From Catenaria anguillulae PL171 (lineage: Eukaryota > Blastocladiomycota > Blastocladiomycetes > Blastocladiales > Catenariaceae), in assembly GCA_002102555.1 (NCBI GenBank), contig MCFL01000056.1:62001-126000 (forward strand): DNA of 64,000 nt, in the 5' to 3' direction. The position numbers and the translations under genes are program-made. Below, in pieces: positions 22,474-33,735 of the stretch (its first letter is position 1; each line of letters opens with the position of its first letter). The notes under the pieces were generated by a model. The model ran no database searches. It was not told where the DNA came from and saw only the letters and a program-made list of their open reading frames with translations.

Positions 22474-25400
22474 TCAAGACTTGACCGCGTCGGGCTTCTT
22501 TTGCATGACCAGCCCGAGCGGGACATCATCATCCTCGTCATCTGCCGTCGCTGCTGTTGCCGCGGCCACGGGCACGGCCGATGTGCCACTCGCTGGCAAC
22601 GGCGGTCCAGACACCCCGTTCAACTTTGGCGTCGCGGGCGCCTCAATTACACTCTTGTCCTCCTCCAAATCGTCCAAGTCGTCCTCGTCCTCGTCTTCCT
22701 CATCGCTGCTATCCGACTCGGAACTCGAGTTACCCTCGGCCTGCCCCCTCCGCTTTCGCCGCCGGCCACCTGCCCGCCCGCCCTTCTTCCTTCCACCCGG
22801 CGCACCGACCCCGCCGCGCCCATCGCTAGTATATCCGTCCTGTTCCGGCCACCGGGGCGACGCGCCAGCACCGCCAGCCGACCCAGATGAGTAGCTTGGG
22901 CTTGCAACCACCATCTCGGCCGACCTGGCCCCCTGCCCCGCCCTCCTGGGCGAGCCGCCCTTTCGCCGCCTTTTACCCTTGCCGCCCAAATTACTCTGGA
23001 ACCGCCCGCCCTTCCACACAATTGCCTTTTGTCCCTCATCGCCACTACTCTCGCCGCCGCTCGCGCTCGCATTCCCATTTGCGTTTGCGGCCGCAGCCGC
23101 CCCATTCAACGCCGCCTGTGCCGCTGCCTCTTCCTCAGCCTTCCTGAGCGACATGTACCACACGAGCATGTTGGAAATGAGAACCTGGTGATGCAACGGA
23201 TGGCGAGGATTGGCCAGCTTTGCGTGCGCGAGCCGGCAGATGGCGCGCTCAATGTGAATCGGGTACCTCTGCGCATAGTTGGAGTATTTGTGCGCACCGG
23301 CGCCGCCTGGCGTGCCGACAAGCCCACCAGCAGCGCGCCCGGTCGCCGTGGTGTTCGCACCCGCGGCGCCATTGGCCGCCCTTTTCGCCGTGGATGAGGA
23401 CGAGCCAGACTTGAAAAGCGACGCAACGAGCGATTTTTCCTTCTTTTTGCCCGGCGGACCAGAAGCGGCCGCGGTATCCTCGGCGTCCAGTGCAGCTACG
23501 GCAGTCATTGCATCTGCAGGGGTCACCTTCTTGTGCGACGACGAGGATGATGAAGACGAGAACAGCCAGCCCCACGACGACGACTTCTTCATTTTGGGCG
23601 CTGGTTGTACACCATAGTCGCCCGCGGCTTCGCCACCAACCATCCCGTTGGTTGTGCTCGTACTGCTCGCTGTTGCAGCACTCACAGCTTGGTCCACGCC
23701 CGTCGCATCGTCCTTTTTCTTTTTCCCGAAATTGAACAAACCCTTTTTCTTTTTCGCAAGCGGCGGCGACTTGTCCGTCATGGACGACGACCCAGACATG
23801 GTGGAAGCAGCGTCGACGCCGTCAATGCTCGACAGCGACGCATTGGATCCGCTACGTGGACGGCCCACAACCGGATCTTCGGCGATGGTCTGCGGATGCT
23901 GCTGTTCGGATGCGGGCGCCTGCGCCAGGACGGTCGTCGGCTTGGCAGGTGGGTGGTCCGGTTTGAGCGGGAGCGCATCTGGTGTAGGAACGGGCGCCAC
24001 TGGTGGGCGCACAGGTTGAACGCCATCGGCCGGGTCTTTGGCGGGAGTACCTGTGAGCGACGGGATAGTGAGAGGCTGCTGGTTGGGTTGCGTGTGCAAG
24101 GCAGTTTGCACGGCGTGCGGCTTTTCGTCCTTAAGGAGCGTGGATGCGGATGTAACGGAGGCGACGCGAGGTGGGATTTGAAGAGGTGCCAGCACGGTAG
24201 TTGTGTGCAGCGTGGATGTGTTGGCTGGAGGGGCTGGTGACTGGTGTTGTTGTTGCTGATGCGGCTCCGGCGCGGTGGACAACGATGGCCCGGAAGGCGG
24301 GGGCGACTTCAGGATCGGCGTGGCGAGACTTGCATCGAATGAAAGTGGGGGTAGAGTCGGCGGGATAATGGGGGGCGATTTGACGGGCGAGGGCTTTGTG
24401 TGCACAGCGATTCTGGAGAGGTGAGGACGCTCGACTCTTTCGCAGGTGCTGGTGATGCTGACGACGATGGTGCGGTAGTCGGAACAGAGGCAGAGGGGGT
24501 GGCGACGTAGGTGACGTGGGTGACATGGGACTCACGGGCGCGGGTGTACGCCGGTCCTTCTTGCTCGTGTCCACTGATGGGCGCACTCTGGCGCGAGACC
24601 GCAGTGACGACGATCGTTCGGGAGGGACAACGTAGTTGGCAAGCACCGAGTCTTCGAATGCCAGGTCATTCTCGATACGCTCGTCCATCTCACTGGCGCG
24701 CTGCTCGATCGCCGGCGTTACGAGACCGAGAACGGGTGGAATCACGGGAGGAAGTGGAAGGGCGAGAGATTCGGCGGTCACTGCAATCGGGGATGTGGGC
24801 GACGTTGGTGATTTCGGGCCAGCATCCATGTCGGGTACAACACCATCGAACGAGGTGCGGGGGTGTGAGCGTCTGCGATGAAGACTGCCCGTCGAGTCGC
24901 GATTGCGATTGCGAGGAGGGCTTGGGCCGCCGGTCCCTCCTTCATCGTTGGCAGGAGCGCCAAGGGCAGGACTGTTGGGTCGGCGAAGCGGGCGAGTTCG
25001 GAGGTTGCGCTTGAGTGTCGTGCGATGGATCGGTTTTGGTGGTTGCTGTCCGTCTTCGGACGGCTCCTCGGGGATGGGAATAACCTCATGTTCCTCCTAC
25101 ATATCAGAAATGGAGCCGAACGAGTGTCAGCGTAAGCACGTGGCAATGAAGAGGTTGCAACGAAAATGCCATACATCGGTATCGTCCACGGGCGAAATAA
25201 CAACCTGGGACTGTCCTGTAGACTGATTCCGCTTGAGCGACAAGACAGACACCGACTCACGGTACGACTTGCGGCGCCTGACCCGTTGCACGGCGCTGTC
25301 CGTCAGCTGCATGTCATGTCGACTCAGCCAATCCTTGAAGGCCAAGGGTGCGATTTCCGGATGCTGGTGGCGGGCACCCAAAACAAGTGTGGTGCAAGAT

Positions 25401-25776
25401 CGTCCGTTGCGCTTGTTGGTATAGGCGTGGGTGGCGCAGACGTGGAACGAGCGGGAAGCGTGGCGTAAGGTCGGTGTTCGATGGCTCCCCAACTTGGGTC
25501 GCCACCGGGTGCTGAGAGCGGTGGCGGGCTTGCCGAACTGGCGCGCATGCCGGGCATGATAGGCGAAGTAGGCGAGAGTGGGAGACCGAGTGAGGATTTG
25601 AGGTCGTCGAGATCGGCAAGGGAGAGTTCGAGGGATGGCGGCGAGAACTGGGGCCGGGTTGGCGGAGGCGACGTTGACGGTCCTTGAGGCTCAGACTGTG
25701 CCTGATGGACAGGCGGATCGACAACCGCCGGAAGCGATTGGGACGAAGACGAGGACGAAGACTGGGTGCTTGCCAT
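22474..25776 (-). CDS. Zds1-like polarity/PP2A regulator
   Basis: Start ATG 25776 (MASTQSSSSSSSQSLPAV). The N-terminal module is APHLFWVPAT followed, after a one-base break near 25365, by HPEIAPLAFKDWLSRH and a basic RVRRRKS patch; this matches the N-terminal signature of fungal Zds proteins. Intron 25086-25162 (GAT|GTATGG...ATGTAG). A long Ser/Pro-rich linker follows with a frame change near 24420. The C-terminal half has SSSWGWLFSSSSS and then YPIHIERAICRLAHAKLANP...QVLISNMLVWYM, which resembles the conserved C-terminal Zds block, then an acidic/basic low-complexity tail ending at 22474. In yeast, Zds1/Zds2 bind PP2A-Cdc55 and link mitotic exit, polarity and secretion; that role is inferred. 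Family call is from remembered motif shape, so moderate confidence. Confidence 0.58.
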
Positions 25777-26344
25777 GATTCGACGGTACGAGGGTCAAAT
25801 CGTAGAAATGGGACAATGAGGGCCGGGATGGCAAACCTGCCGGTTCGGTGCGTTCGGTCGACGGTGGCAGCAATGGTGAGTATCGTTGGCGTCGACTGCG
25901 TTCTGTTCTGGGCCGCGGTAATCGGAACTCAAGATCGACGATGGCGAGCGCTTGGACAGGAGGCCGGCAGCGGCGGCTGGTGGCGGTTGGAAATCGGCCA
26001 GAAAGCAACTGGCGAAAGGTGCGGGCCGGAGTACACGAGTTGATTCGCTTATAGTTGGGTTGGCATGAGTCGAGGCCCGGGCGGCAGTTGCGAGAGGTGG
26101 GCGATATTGTCACTTTGCTGTCACGGTCAATATCGCATGATGACTGGACTCCCGGCCCGCGGTTCTTCGCTGCCAACGCTGCCAGTGGTCAGGAAGAGCG
26201 GCCGCCACACGAGCACGAGCGGGATGCCAGGCACATGCCAAGTCACGTGACTGCGTCCGCAGCGGTTCATCGTGCCAGAGTCCTTCTTTATTTGCCAACA
26301 GCCGCCAAATGGGGGGCTTTTCGAATGACACATCAAACAAACAT
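25777..26344. promoter_or_regulatory. Upstream region of the Zds-like gene with an E-box palindrome
   Basis: 568 bp between the Zds-like start and the GNAT-1 stop. It holds the perfect palindrome GTCACGTGAC at 26242-26251 (CACGTG core, the site of bHLH factors such as Cbf1/Pho4 in fungi). No coding frame is supported. Confidence 0.35.
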
Positions 26345-27034
26345 TCATGAAAAGGACTTGGTCAAGTAGTAGAACCCATCCTCGCCCACGAAAAACCGGC
26401 AATACGCCCTCTCACCGGACTTCATGACACTTTTCTCCGCATCTTCAACGTATCCAACCCGCTCATACAGCTGCTTGGCCCGCCGGTTGTTCGCAGCGAC
26501 GTGCAACGAAATCGAGGTAAACCCAAGACCAGCCACCATCGCATGTGCATGTGCCAACAGCATGTTTCCGATCCCCTTGCCTCGAAACTCCGAGTCCACA
26601 GCGATAGCCTTGACATAGGCCTCCCCGCTCACCAATTCCTTTTCCTGGTCGTCGGAGAGCACCATGCGCAGCTTTCCCACGCGCATCCGGTGCAGGAAGC
26701 CTAGTGTTTTCGTGAACTGCTTGAGATGCTCTTCAGGGTCGTGTTTCTTGGCGCTCTCTGCTTGACCTGTCGTCACGGTCGGCACGAGCAACTCACACAC
26801 GCCGGCAATGGTGCCATCGGAAGTGCGGCGGGCAACAAGGTACACGTTTTTCGGGTGGCGAATGTCGTCGAGAATGTGGGCCTTGTTGAGTTGGGTTGTT
26901 TGGTCGTCATTGAGACCGACATGTGCAAACTTTGCGCGAAAGGCAACCGAGATGATGGCCGCAATTGAGTCAAGGTCTTGGTCCGACAAATCGGTGCGGT
27001 TCTTGGCGTGATGGACTTGATATTCGGATGACAT
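26345..27034 (-). CDS. GNAT-family N-acetyltransferase, copy 1
   Basis: A single uninterrupted 229-residue frame from ATG 27034 (MSSEYQVHHAKNRTDL) to the stop at 26345. The acetyl-CoA binding core is visible as VKAIAVDSEFRGKGIGNMLL (motif A, R/Q-x-x-G-x-G) followed by SISLHVAANNRRAKQLYERVGY (motif B), typical of GCN5-related acetyltransferases. The N-terminal half has DSIAAIISVAFRAKFAHVGL and NVYLVARRTSDGTIAGVCEL. No signal peptide or membrane segment, so probably cytosolic. The substrate cannot be told. A paralogue follows upstream on the same strand. Confidence 0.9.
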   Translation of the reverse strand: MSSEYQVHHAKNRTDLSDQDLDSIAAIISVAFRAKFAHVGLNDDQTTQLNKAHILDDIRHPKNVYLVARRTSDGTIAGVCELLVPTVTTGQAESAKKHDPEEHLKQFTKTLGFLHRMRVGKLRMVLSDDQEKELVSGEAYVKAIAVDSEFRGKGIGNMLLAHAHAMVAGLGFTSISLHVAANNRRAKQLYERVGYVEDAEKSVMKSGERAYCRFFVGEDGFYYLTKSFS

Positions 27035-27388
27035 CGTGCGTTGTTTTCAATCCAGTATCGATTTCGGAGAGCGTGAACTGGACAATGACTCGAGGTCGTG
27101 CGCTGTAAGTATTTCATGGGCAACTGGAGAAAAATGCAGGCAAAACTTTGAGAACAACCGGGTGAATTATTCAATTTGACTCGATCAAGCGAGACTGAGC
27201 TGGCTGAGAGCAGAGTCAAGTCTTGGCAACGAAACGCGGATCACACCACTTAGCATGGGGTCGTGATCGTGAAAGTGAGACGTCATGTTCGATCACACAA
27301 TCTCAAATGTATCATACGTCCGTTACGTTGAAAGGAGCTTCACCCATCTCTTCGGGAAAAGTATGAGAGCCTGCAAATTGGTGCCGAG
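27035..27388. other. Spacer between the two GNAT copies
   Basis: 354 bp, no supported gene; it contains the 3' end of GNAT copy 2 and the promoter of copy 1. Confidence 0.4.
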
Positions 27389-28065
27389 TCATGCATCCAG
27401 CGCCTTGGTCAGGTAAAAGAAGCCATCCTCACCCACACAAAACCTCGACACGGCCCTTTGCACGCTTCCGCGAATGCTCTTGCGCTTGTCCTCAACGTAG
27501 CCGACACGCTCATACAACTGCTTAGCCCGCGTGTTATTCCCCGCAACATGCAACGAAACCCTGGAGCATCCATGCTTGACCGACATCGCGTCCGCCTCGG
27601 CCAGCAACATGTTGCCGAGCCCTTTCCCACGCACTGCAGGATCAACACCCAGTGCCTTGACATACGATTCGCCAAATCCCAACCGCTTCTCAACGTCGCC
27701 AGGCATGCCAATTCGGAACTTGCCCGCACGAAGCTTGCGCCAAAACCCGACCGACTTTGCAAACTTCTTCACGTGCTCGTCTTTCTTGAAGCGCTCGCAT
27801 TTTGATTCGAGGGCAGTGATCAATAACTCGCAAACGCCCGAAATTGTCCCATCGCTTACACGGCGCGCAGCAAGAAAGACGTTTTTCGGGTTGCGAATCT
27901 CGTCGAGGACGTAGGCCTTGTGTAGCCCGTAGATCTCGGTGTCATTGAGTCCCACGTGCGCAAACTTGGAGTGAAAGGCCGCCGTCAGGATGGCCGAGAT
28001 GGCGGTGAGTCCCTTTCAGACATGGCGTCTGGAAGGACTTGGATGATTTGATACTCGGACGACAT
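27389..28065 (-). CDS. GNAT-family N-acetyltransferase, copy 2
   Basis: Paralogue of the neighbour: start MSSEYQIIQVLPD at ATG 28065, then FHSKFAHVGLNDTEIYGLHK, NPKNVFLAARRVSDGTISGV, VKALGVDPAVRGKGLGNMLL and SLHVAGNNTRAKQLYERVGY, ending DGFFYLTKALDA. A one-base break near 28035 separates the first 17 codons from TAISAILTAAFHSK; one added base next to the GGG run restores the frame, and no intron fits. Same strand, order and end sequence (DGF-YYLTK) as copy 1, so a tandem duplication. Substrate unknown. Confidence 0.85.
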
Positions 28066-28712
28066 GGTGGATTTATAGCATGCAAATGGTTATTGTAATT
28101 GGATGATACGAGGGTGGAAAGTGGGGCGAATGCTCCATTTTATCTCTGGGGACAGTGCACTGAAAAGGGGGGAATATGCGTTTCGGCGCGCATATGGCGA
28201 CCACAGGCATGCGGTACAAATTGTTGCTATGTCGCCTTCTCGAAGGTGATGGGACACCACGGCTCTTTGGTGCAGCATTCTTGACAAAACATGATGTGAA
28301 TACTGCCCGTGTAAGAAGCGAATGCAGAGTCGTGAGACAGCAAATTCTCCGCACGGGAAATCTGGAAGATTCCCATGGCCAACTCGATCAGATTGGTCGG
28401 GCAAAAAGACATTTCTGTGAAAACTGCGAATCCAGTGCAGACAATGCGCTTTGCAACTCTCCGCAATCACTTTTCATACGACAAGGCAGCCTAATTTTCC
28501 GGCTCAAGTATTCTTCCCTGATCGCATCGCCTTTGGGTCTGCTGTCCGCGCACCTTGCAAGCCTCCGCGAGCACACAACCCATCGCCTGCTTGAACACGC
28601 CCGCCATGCCAACGCCAACCCCACCGAAAGCAAGCGCTTCCCCACGTCGGCCGCAACCGCGGCAGGCACCAACGCGAAAGGTCCCTCCAGCCCCGTCACC
28701 CACGACGAATCC
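28066..28712. other. Intergenic region between GNAT-2 and the globin-sensor gene
   Basis: 647 bp between divergent starts. The plus-strand frame of the globin gene stays open leftwards to 28176, but the upstream part has no conserved motif and the ATG at 28713 is better placed, so I treat this as promoter/5' leader. A longer N-terminus remains possible. Confidence 0.4.
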
Positions 28713-29974
28713 ATGACCATGTCTGCGCCCAAATCCATGCAACACGTTGAGCGCAGCAAGCTGTACACGGACGTGATCTATCGTGTCAAGTTTGTTGCTG
28801 CGTTGGTGGGATTCACAAAGGAAGACCAAGCGCTTGTGGCCGAGCTCGCACCAAAGATTGAACCCTTGCTCCCGGCATTCATTGACGCCGTGTATACCCA
28901 AATGTTCCAGTTTGATATCCTCGCCGAGTCGTTTTTTAATCGGATGCAAGGATTTGATGGGCAGGTGGTGTACAAGCTGGAAAACCTGAGCATCAATTCG
29001 TATGCATGCTCCCGAAGTGGGGATTCAAATCGCACATGTCAACAGGAGGGACTGACATTTTTTCGCTTGGACTCGACACAACAGGGAGCAAATCACGTTT
29101 CGTCGATCCATGTTGCTCAAGTACTTTGTCCGCAGCATGCGGTCCATGTCAGACTTTGAATCGCTGATTCCATACCTGGACTGGGTCGCCGCTGTACGAC
29201 TTTCCGTCTCGACATTTGCTTTCAAACGTCCCAAGGCCTCACTTGAACCATTCATCCCGATAGATTCATTCAAAGCAATCCTTCATACCCATCGAGTTTA
29301 TCCACTGCAACGGCCTCCTGGGCTTCATGTCTGGCGAGCTCATCAAGCTGGTCGCGCAGCTTCACCTACCACACCACAAGATGACCAAAGCCCAAGCTGC
29401 ATTCACCCGCATGTTATGGGTTCAGGTGTGTGGTTGCCCTTTGACGATTTTGGCCGCTTTGATCGCCCAACGCAGCCTGCCACATCTGCACTCACATCAT
29501 TGAACACGAACGCAGAATGATCTGTTTGCCATGCACGCCGTGGCCGACGGCCAAGAATTCCACGAAGCGCACCTGGCCAGCCCGCTGAAAACCGAGCCGG
29601 AAAGGAACAATGTGATGCCTCCGGTGTACCCCGAGCAAAAGGCAAAGCGCCGGCAAAGCCTTGGCGTGTCCACGACCACAACCGACGACATTGCCGCAGC
29701 AAGTGACGTGGCGAGTCCGCTCGCGGGCGGCATGGCCGGGGGCCCAGCGCACAGGCCCGCACAGTCTCCTGGGCCCAATGATACGTTTGCAGAGTGTGTG
29801 GCGCGCAAACCAGAAGGTGGGGGCGCCCATAACGAGTCGATGGAGATGACCGCGATTGGAACCGCGAATGGTGCGGCAACCGACGGGACTACGTCGACAA
29901 GGAGCGGGCAGGAATCGTTGACGACCACTTTGGCGTCCGACAAGTCGAGTCCCTGTCGCGACCAACGTCATTGA
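28713..29974 (+). CDS. Globin-sensor (protoglobin-type) domain protein
   Basis: Start chosen at ATG 28713 (MTMSAPKSMQHVERSKLYTD). The protein shows the alpha-helical globin-sensor fold of fungal protoglobin-like proteins: YRVKFVAALVGFTKEDQALV, LLPAFIDAVYTQMFQFDILA, then after a GTATGC intron (about 29000-29091) EQITFRRSMLLKYFVRSMRS and YLDWVAA; after a second intron (about 29194-29264) PIEFIHCNGLLGFMSGELIK and TRMLWVQ; after a third intron NDLFAMHAVADGQ. The HxxN-like IEFIHCN segment probably carries the proximal haem ligand region. The C-terminal ~130 residues are disordered, Ala/Pro/Thr-rich, with no output domain, unlike bacterial globin-coupled sensors. The end at 29974 may be premature: another frame stays open with credible sequence to about 30118. 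Confidence 0.72.
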
Positions 29975-30263
29975 CAAGGTCGATTGCTCCATGGACAAGC
30001 TCTCAACTGTGGTTGGGTCAAGGAAGGTCTCGTTTGGAAACAGGACCGAGGTAAAGTCATCGTGCCCACATTGGCTGGCGACGGGTGAGATTCACGCAGA
30101 AGAGCAGCTGGACACATGAAAAGCACAAGAGAGCATCGCTGCGATTTCCGTACTAGGTATTCTTTTGGTCCGTGGGGAGTGAATACATACAATCCGTGCT
30201 GTGCTGCATCAAGCCATAACTGGCAACTCGGCACACAAGTCGAACAAACACGGTACTCAACAC

Positions 30264-31583
30264 CTACCGCCTAGCCTGCTGCCCAAAGCCTGCACCGGCA
30301 ATCCGACACCCACTCACCACCAAATCCAAAACTTGCAACCCTTCCTCTGCCCCACCCGTCAAGCACTGGTCGACCCTGCCAAACACCTGCGCCAACCTGG
30401 CCTTGTGCAAGCTCGACAAGTACCCATCAACACACATTTCGTCGTACACCTGAGTCACGACCTGAGCCGCGCTCCACCCGTCCGCCAACACCTCCTCCAC
30501 AACACGCACAATGCATTAAACTGGGGCGCCTCGCCCGACGCCGCCGCGCGCCACAGGTCCAAGATGCGGGCAATGGTGGTGGGCGGGACAATGCCGGCAA
30601 TGTCGCGGATCGTGTCCGGGGCGATTTCTTGGTCGCGGAAGCGGCGCCGACGAGGCGTGAGGCAGATTGCAGAAACATGATGGCCTTGCGCATGTCGCCC
30701 TCAGACACGGTCATGATGGCCGAAAGCGCTTCGTCAGAGATGCGAATCGCTTCGGAGGTGGCCACGTGACGCAGGCGCGTGAGTACGTCAGTTGGGTCGA
30801 GGGCAGTGAAGCGGAATTTGGCACATCGCGAGGCGAGCGGGTCAATGATGCTGGAGACAAGAACAGTTGCGCTTGTGTGCATGAGCCCAAGCAAGCAAGG
30901 ATCACAAGTCATTGGACTAAAAAAAAAAAAAAGTGGACGGACCGTGTCACATAGTTGCACACCAAACAAAACCGTGTCACATTGGAATACTGCTCCATGA
31001 CCCTGCGCAGCGCCGCCTGTGCATCGGGCGTCATGCTGTCTGCCTCGTCCAGCACAATGATCTTGTAGGGCGGCACCGGGTGCGTGTTGTTGGCTGGGAC
31101 ACTGGACACGACCGTGCGTGCAAAGTTTTTGATCTTTTCACGAACCACTTGGATGCCGCGCTCGTCAGAGGCGTTGAGCTCAAGCACGCGCGACCGGTAC
31201 AGGTCGGGGCCAAACAGGTCCTTGGCGAGGGCCAAGATGGTCGAAGTTTTGCCAGTGCCTGGGGGCCCGTAGAAGAGCAGGTGCGGCAGCTATTCATACA
31301 TGGGAGTGGGATCAGCGTTCAAGTGTTCAGGATCGGATCGGATTGGATTGGACGGGAAACGCAGTTAGTCACGTACGTTTTGCGACTCGATAGTGCGACG
31401 CAGAACTTGGACGACTTGTGCTTGCGAGGAAATGTCGTTGATGGACGCTGGCCGGTACTTTTCGACCCAGGGTTGAGGGGCCTTTGGCGTCGGCCCCGTG
31501 CCCGTAGCCTTGCTGTTGCCAGCGCTTAATGCGCCGGCGGGACGGCTGGGCTTGAGGAAAAAGGAGTGGACAGGCGCAGACAT
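30264..31583 (-). CDS. Replication factor C small subunit (yeast Rfc2 / human RFC4 type)
   Basis: AAA+ clamp-loader subunit that opens PCNA at primer ends. Start ATG 31583; N-terminal [12 protein letters not shown], then [19 protein letters not shown]. Intron 31290-31376; exon 2 has [20 protein letters not shown] (Walker A), [33 protein letters not shown] (Walker B) and [11 protein letters not shown]; intron 30851-30942; exon 3 has [14 protein letters not shown] (the SRC arginine finger) and [16 protein letters not shown]. The collar domain continues ([20 protein letters not shown], then [15 protein letters not shown]) in other frames after one-base breaks near 30640 and 30520. The N-terminal extension and [10 protein letters not shown] fit Rfc2/RFC4 better than the other small subunits. 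Confidence 0.9.
30919..30932. repeat. A14 homopolymer inside an RFC intron
   Basis: Fourteen A on the plus strand, i.e. T14 just downstream of the donor of the 30851-30942 intron on the coding strand. Confidence 0.8.
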
Positions 31584-31848
31584 GATTGGGCTTCAATGCG
31601 AGCAGTTCATTGAGTGCATCCAGCTTGTTCCATGGAGGACATTGGTACAGTGAGGTTGACAATACATATTAATCCTTTGGTGGACGACATGAATGATTGA
31701 TCGGCTTTCGATTGGTTGACTTGTGTGTCTCGCATGGCCAAATCGGCAAGTGAGTCACCACATATCTGTATTTGTCCGCGCAGTAGATTTTTCAAGTCTT
31801 CATTCTGACAACATACACATGAAAAACAAAGAGCGCCATTGATCGATG

Positions 31849-33509
31849 TCACCGCCCAATCTCTCTGCCCGTCGTTGGATCCACCGCCTTGATGATGCCC
31901 AACTTGTTGAGCCGCTCAAACTGCACAAAGAGCTTTTCTGCCTCTGCCTCCTTTTCCTCGTCCGTCATCTTTTCCCACTCGGCCTTGAGATCCGCTTGCT
32001 CATCCTCCTTTTGCCCCGTGATGGGGTTCACCTTGGGGTCATGGCCAGCAGCCTTCAAAATGTCTTCGGTCAGCAGGCCACGGTTGACCAAAAAGCCTGC
32101 CGAGGGACCAAGACCAGTGTGCGCGACCATGGTGGAAGCTGCACATCCAAGTTTGTCGACATGACGTCAGGGTTATGTGAATCCATTGGGTGGTAGCAAA
32201 AAAAAAGCAATTAAGAGCATACCGTTATTGTCGCACAAGGCAAACACAAGCACCTCCGCGGCCTCCCGGAGCGCCGAACTCTCGACATAGGTCAATAACC
32301 GAATCACAAAATGGCCCAATGTACGCCCGTGCTCAATCGACACCTGTCGATCTAAATCCTTGGGCACAAGCAACGCCTTGAGCACCTCACACACTTGACT
32401 GCTGGATTGGTTGCCGTCATCCCGTTTTGCTTCTGCCAAGTACACGTGCGCCAGCAAGTGCAAGAGCGGCGATAAGCGGTCGCCCGCCGACTGCGCGTAA
32501 TCGTTATTGTTGGTCATGGTGGCGCTACTGGCCGCTGCCATTTTGGCCGTGTAAGGGCCCACACCAGGGGATGGTGATTCGGGAAACACGTGCGTTGCGA
32601 GCTCGAGTTCAAGGACTTGCGAGCACAAGATGCGTGCCAGGGCAGGCGTGCACCATCCTTTGGGCGGGCCGCACATGAGCACGTGGACTGCGTGTGAGAG
32701 TGGAGGCGACATGGGCGGCGACGATGGAATTGGCAATTCAGAAACAATGCGTGCAACGGCGTGCATGGTGGCAAGGTCAAACACGGGTGAGGGCGAGTTG
32801 TGGTCCGAGCCCGTGAATGATTGCAGGTTGAACATGGTTTTCAGCAGTTCGGCAAGGCATGCGGCGCGTGTGAATGGGGGCTGCCCGTCGGTGGGCATGT
32901 CGAGCAAGCGCGTCACATGGAGCGGGTAGTGTTCTGTGCCAGCAGTCACGACGGCTTGGATGTGGTCGGGCGAGGCGGTGAGCAGAAAGAGAATGCGGAA
33001 GATGAGGAAGGTGGATTCAAGTGACAGGGAATTCGATTTGGACAGGGCGAGGAGTGGCGGGATGCATTGCTCAAAGGCCAAGATGGTGAGTGCGGCGGGG
33101 CGGTTGAGTAGCAGCAGGTTGGCAATGATCTTGCGTGCTTCGTTGGCAGCGGGGTCGTTGACGTCGGCGTGAGAAGGTACGTGTTCGTCCGATTGAGGTT
33201 CCGATAGGCCAGCGCAGCGAGCGAGCGGAGCAAAGTGCTGCGAAGCGTAGAGGCAAGCGTTGAGGTGAGGCTCCTTGGCGACGAGCTTGAGGGCCTGGAG
33301 CAGAGGATGGCGGTCGCTTGCGGACACGGTCGGGCTGCAGGCGACCTCGGCCAGGCGAGCCGTGTCTTCGGGGGTCCATTGGGAGATGGTTGGCGACGCG
33401 ACAAAGGCTCTGGCGGAAACAACGACAAGATGCGGCGGCGAGGCCGACGACGACGACGACGACTGGTCGGACTGGGCCGTGTTGGGCAGCAGGCAGTGCG
33501 GAGATCCAT
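31849..33509 (-). CDS. RIC8: RIC-8 / synembryn, G-alpha chaperone and exchange factor
   Basis: Cytosolic armadillo-like protein that folds and activates heterotrimeric G-alpha subunits. Start ATG 33509; one base appears missing about six bases in, after which SPHCLLPNTAQSDQ leads into ARKIIANLLLLNRPAAL, ESTFLIFRILFLLTASPDHI, RAACLAELLKTMFNL and LSPLLHLLAHVYLAEAKRDD. Intron 32139-32222 links FALCDNN to ASTMVAHTGLGPSAGFLVN. The C-terminus has GLLTEDILKAAGHDPKVNPI and MTDEEKEAEAEKLFVQFERL, the most diagnostic synembryn block. About 545 residues, normal for the family. Present in moulds and chytrids but lost in budding yeast. Head-to-head with the kaptin gene. Confidence 0.88.
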
Positions 33510-33735
33510 GGTGGGTTGCAATTGACAATTGACGAGGCAATGCGACGGCGAGTGCGTCAAGTTGTAAAGGTTAGTTGTGATACGCATGTACTGTATTACT
33601 AAGTGTTGCATGACCGAAGATTTATGCACGTCGAGCGCTCGTCATCGTCATCGTCAGCGGCAGCCGTCATCACTGACCTATGTACACATACAGTGATCAC
33701 GCCGGCACGAAGGCACGCCCCCTTGGTTTCGTACG
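33510..33735. promoter_or_regulatory. Shared divergent promoter of RIC8 and kaptin
   Basis: 226 bp between two oppositely oriented ATGs. No TATA box; a GATGACGATGACGA-like repeat lies at 33640-33655. Too short for independent promoters of usual size. Confidence 0.45.
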
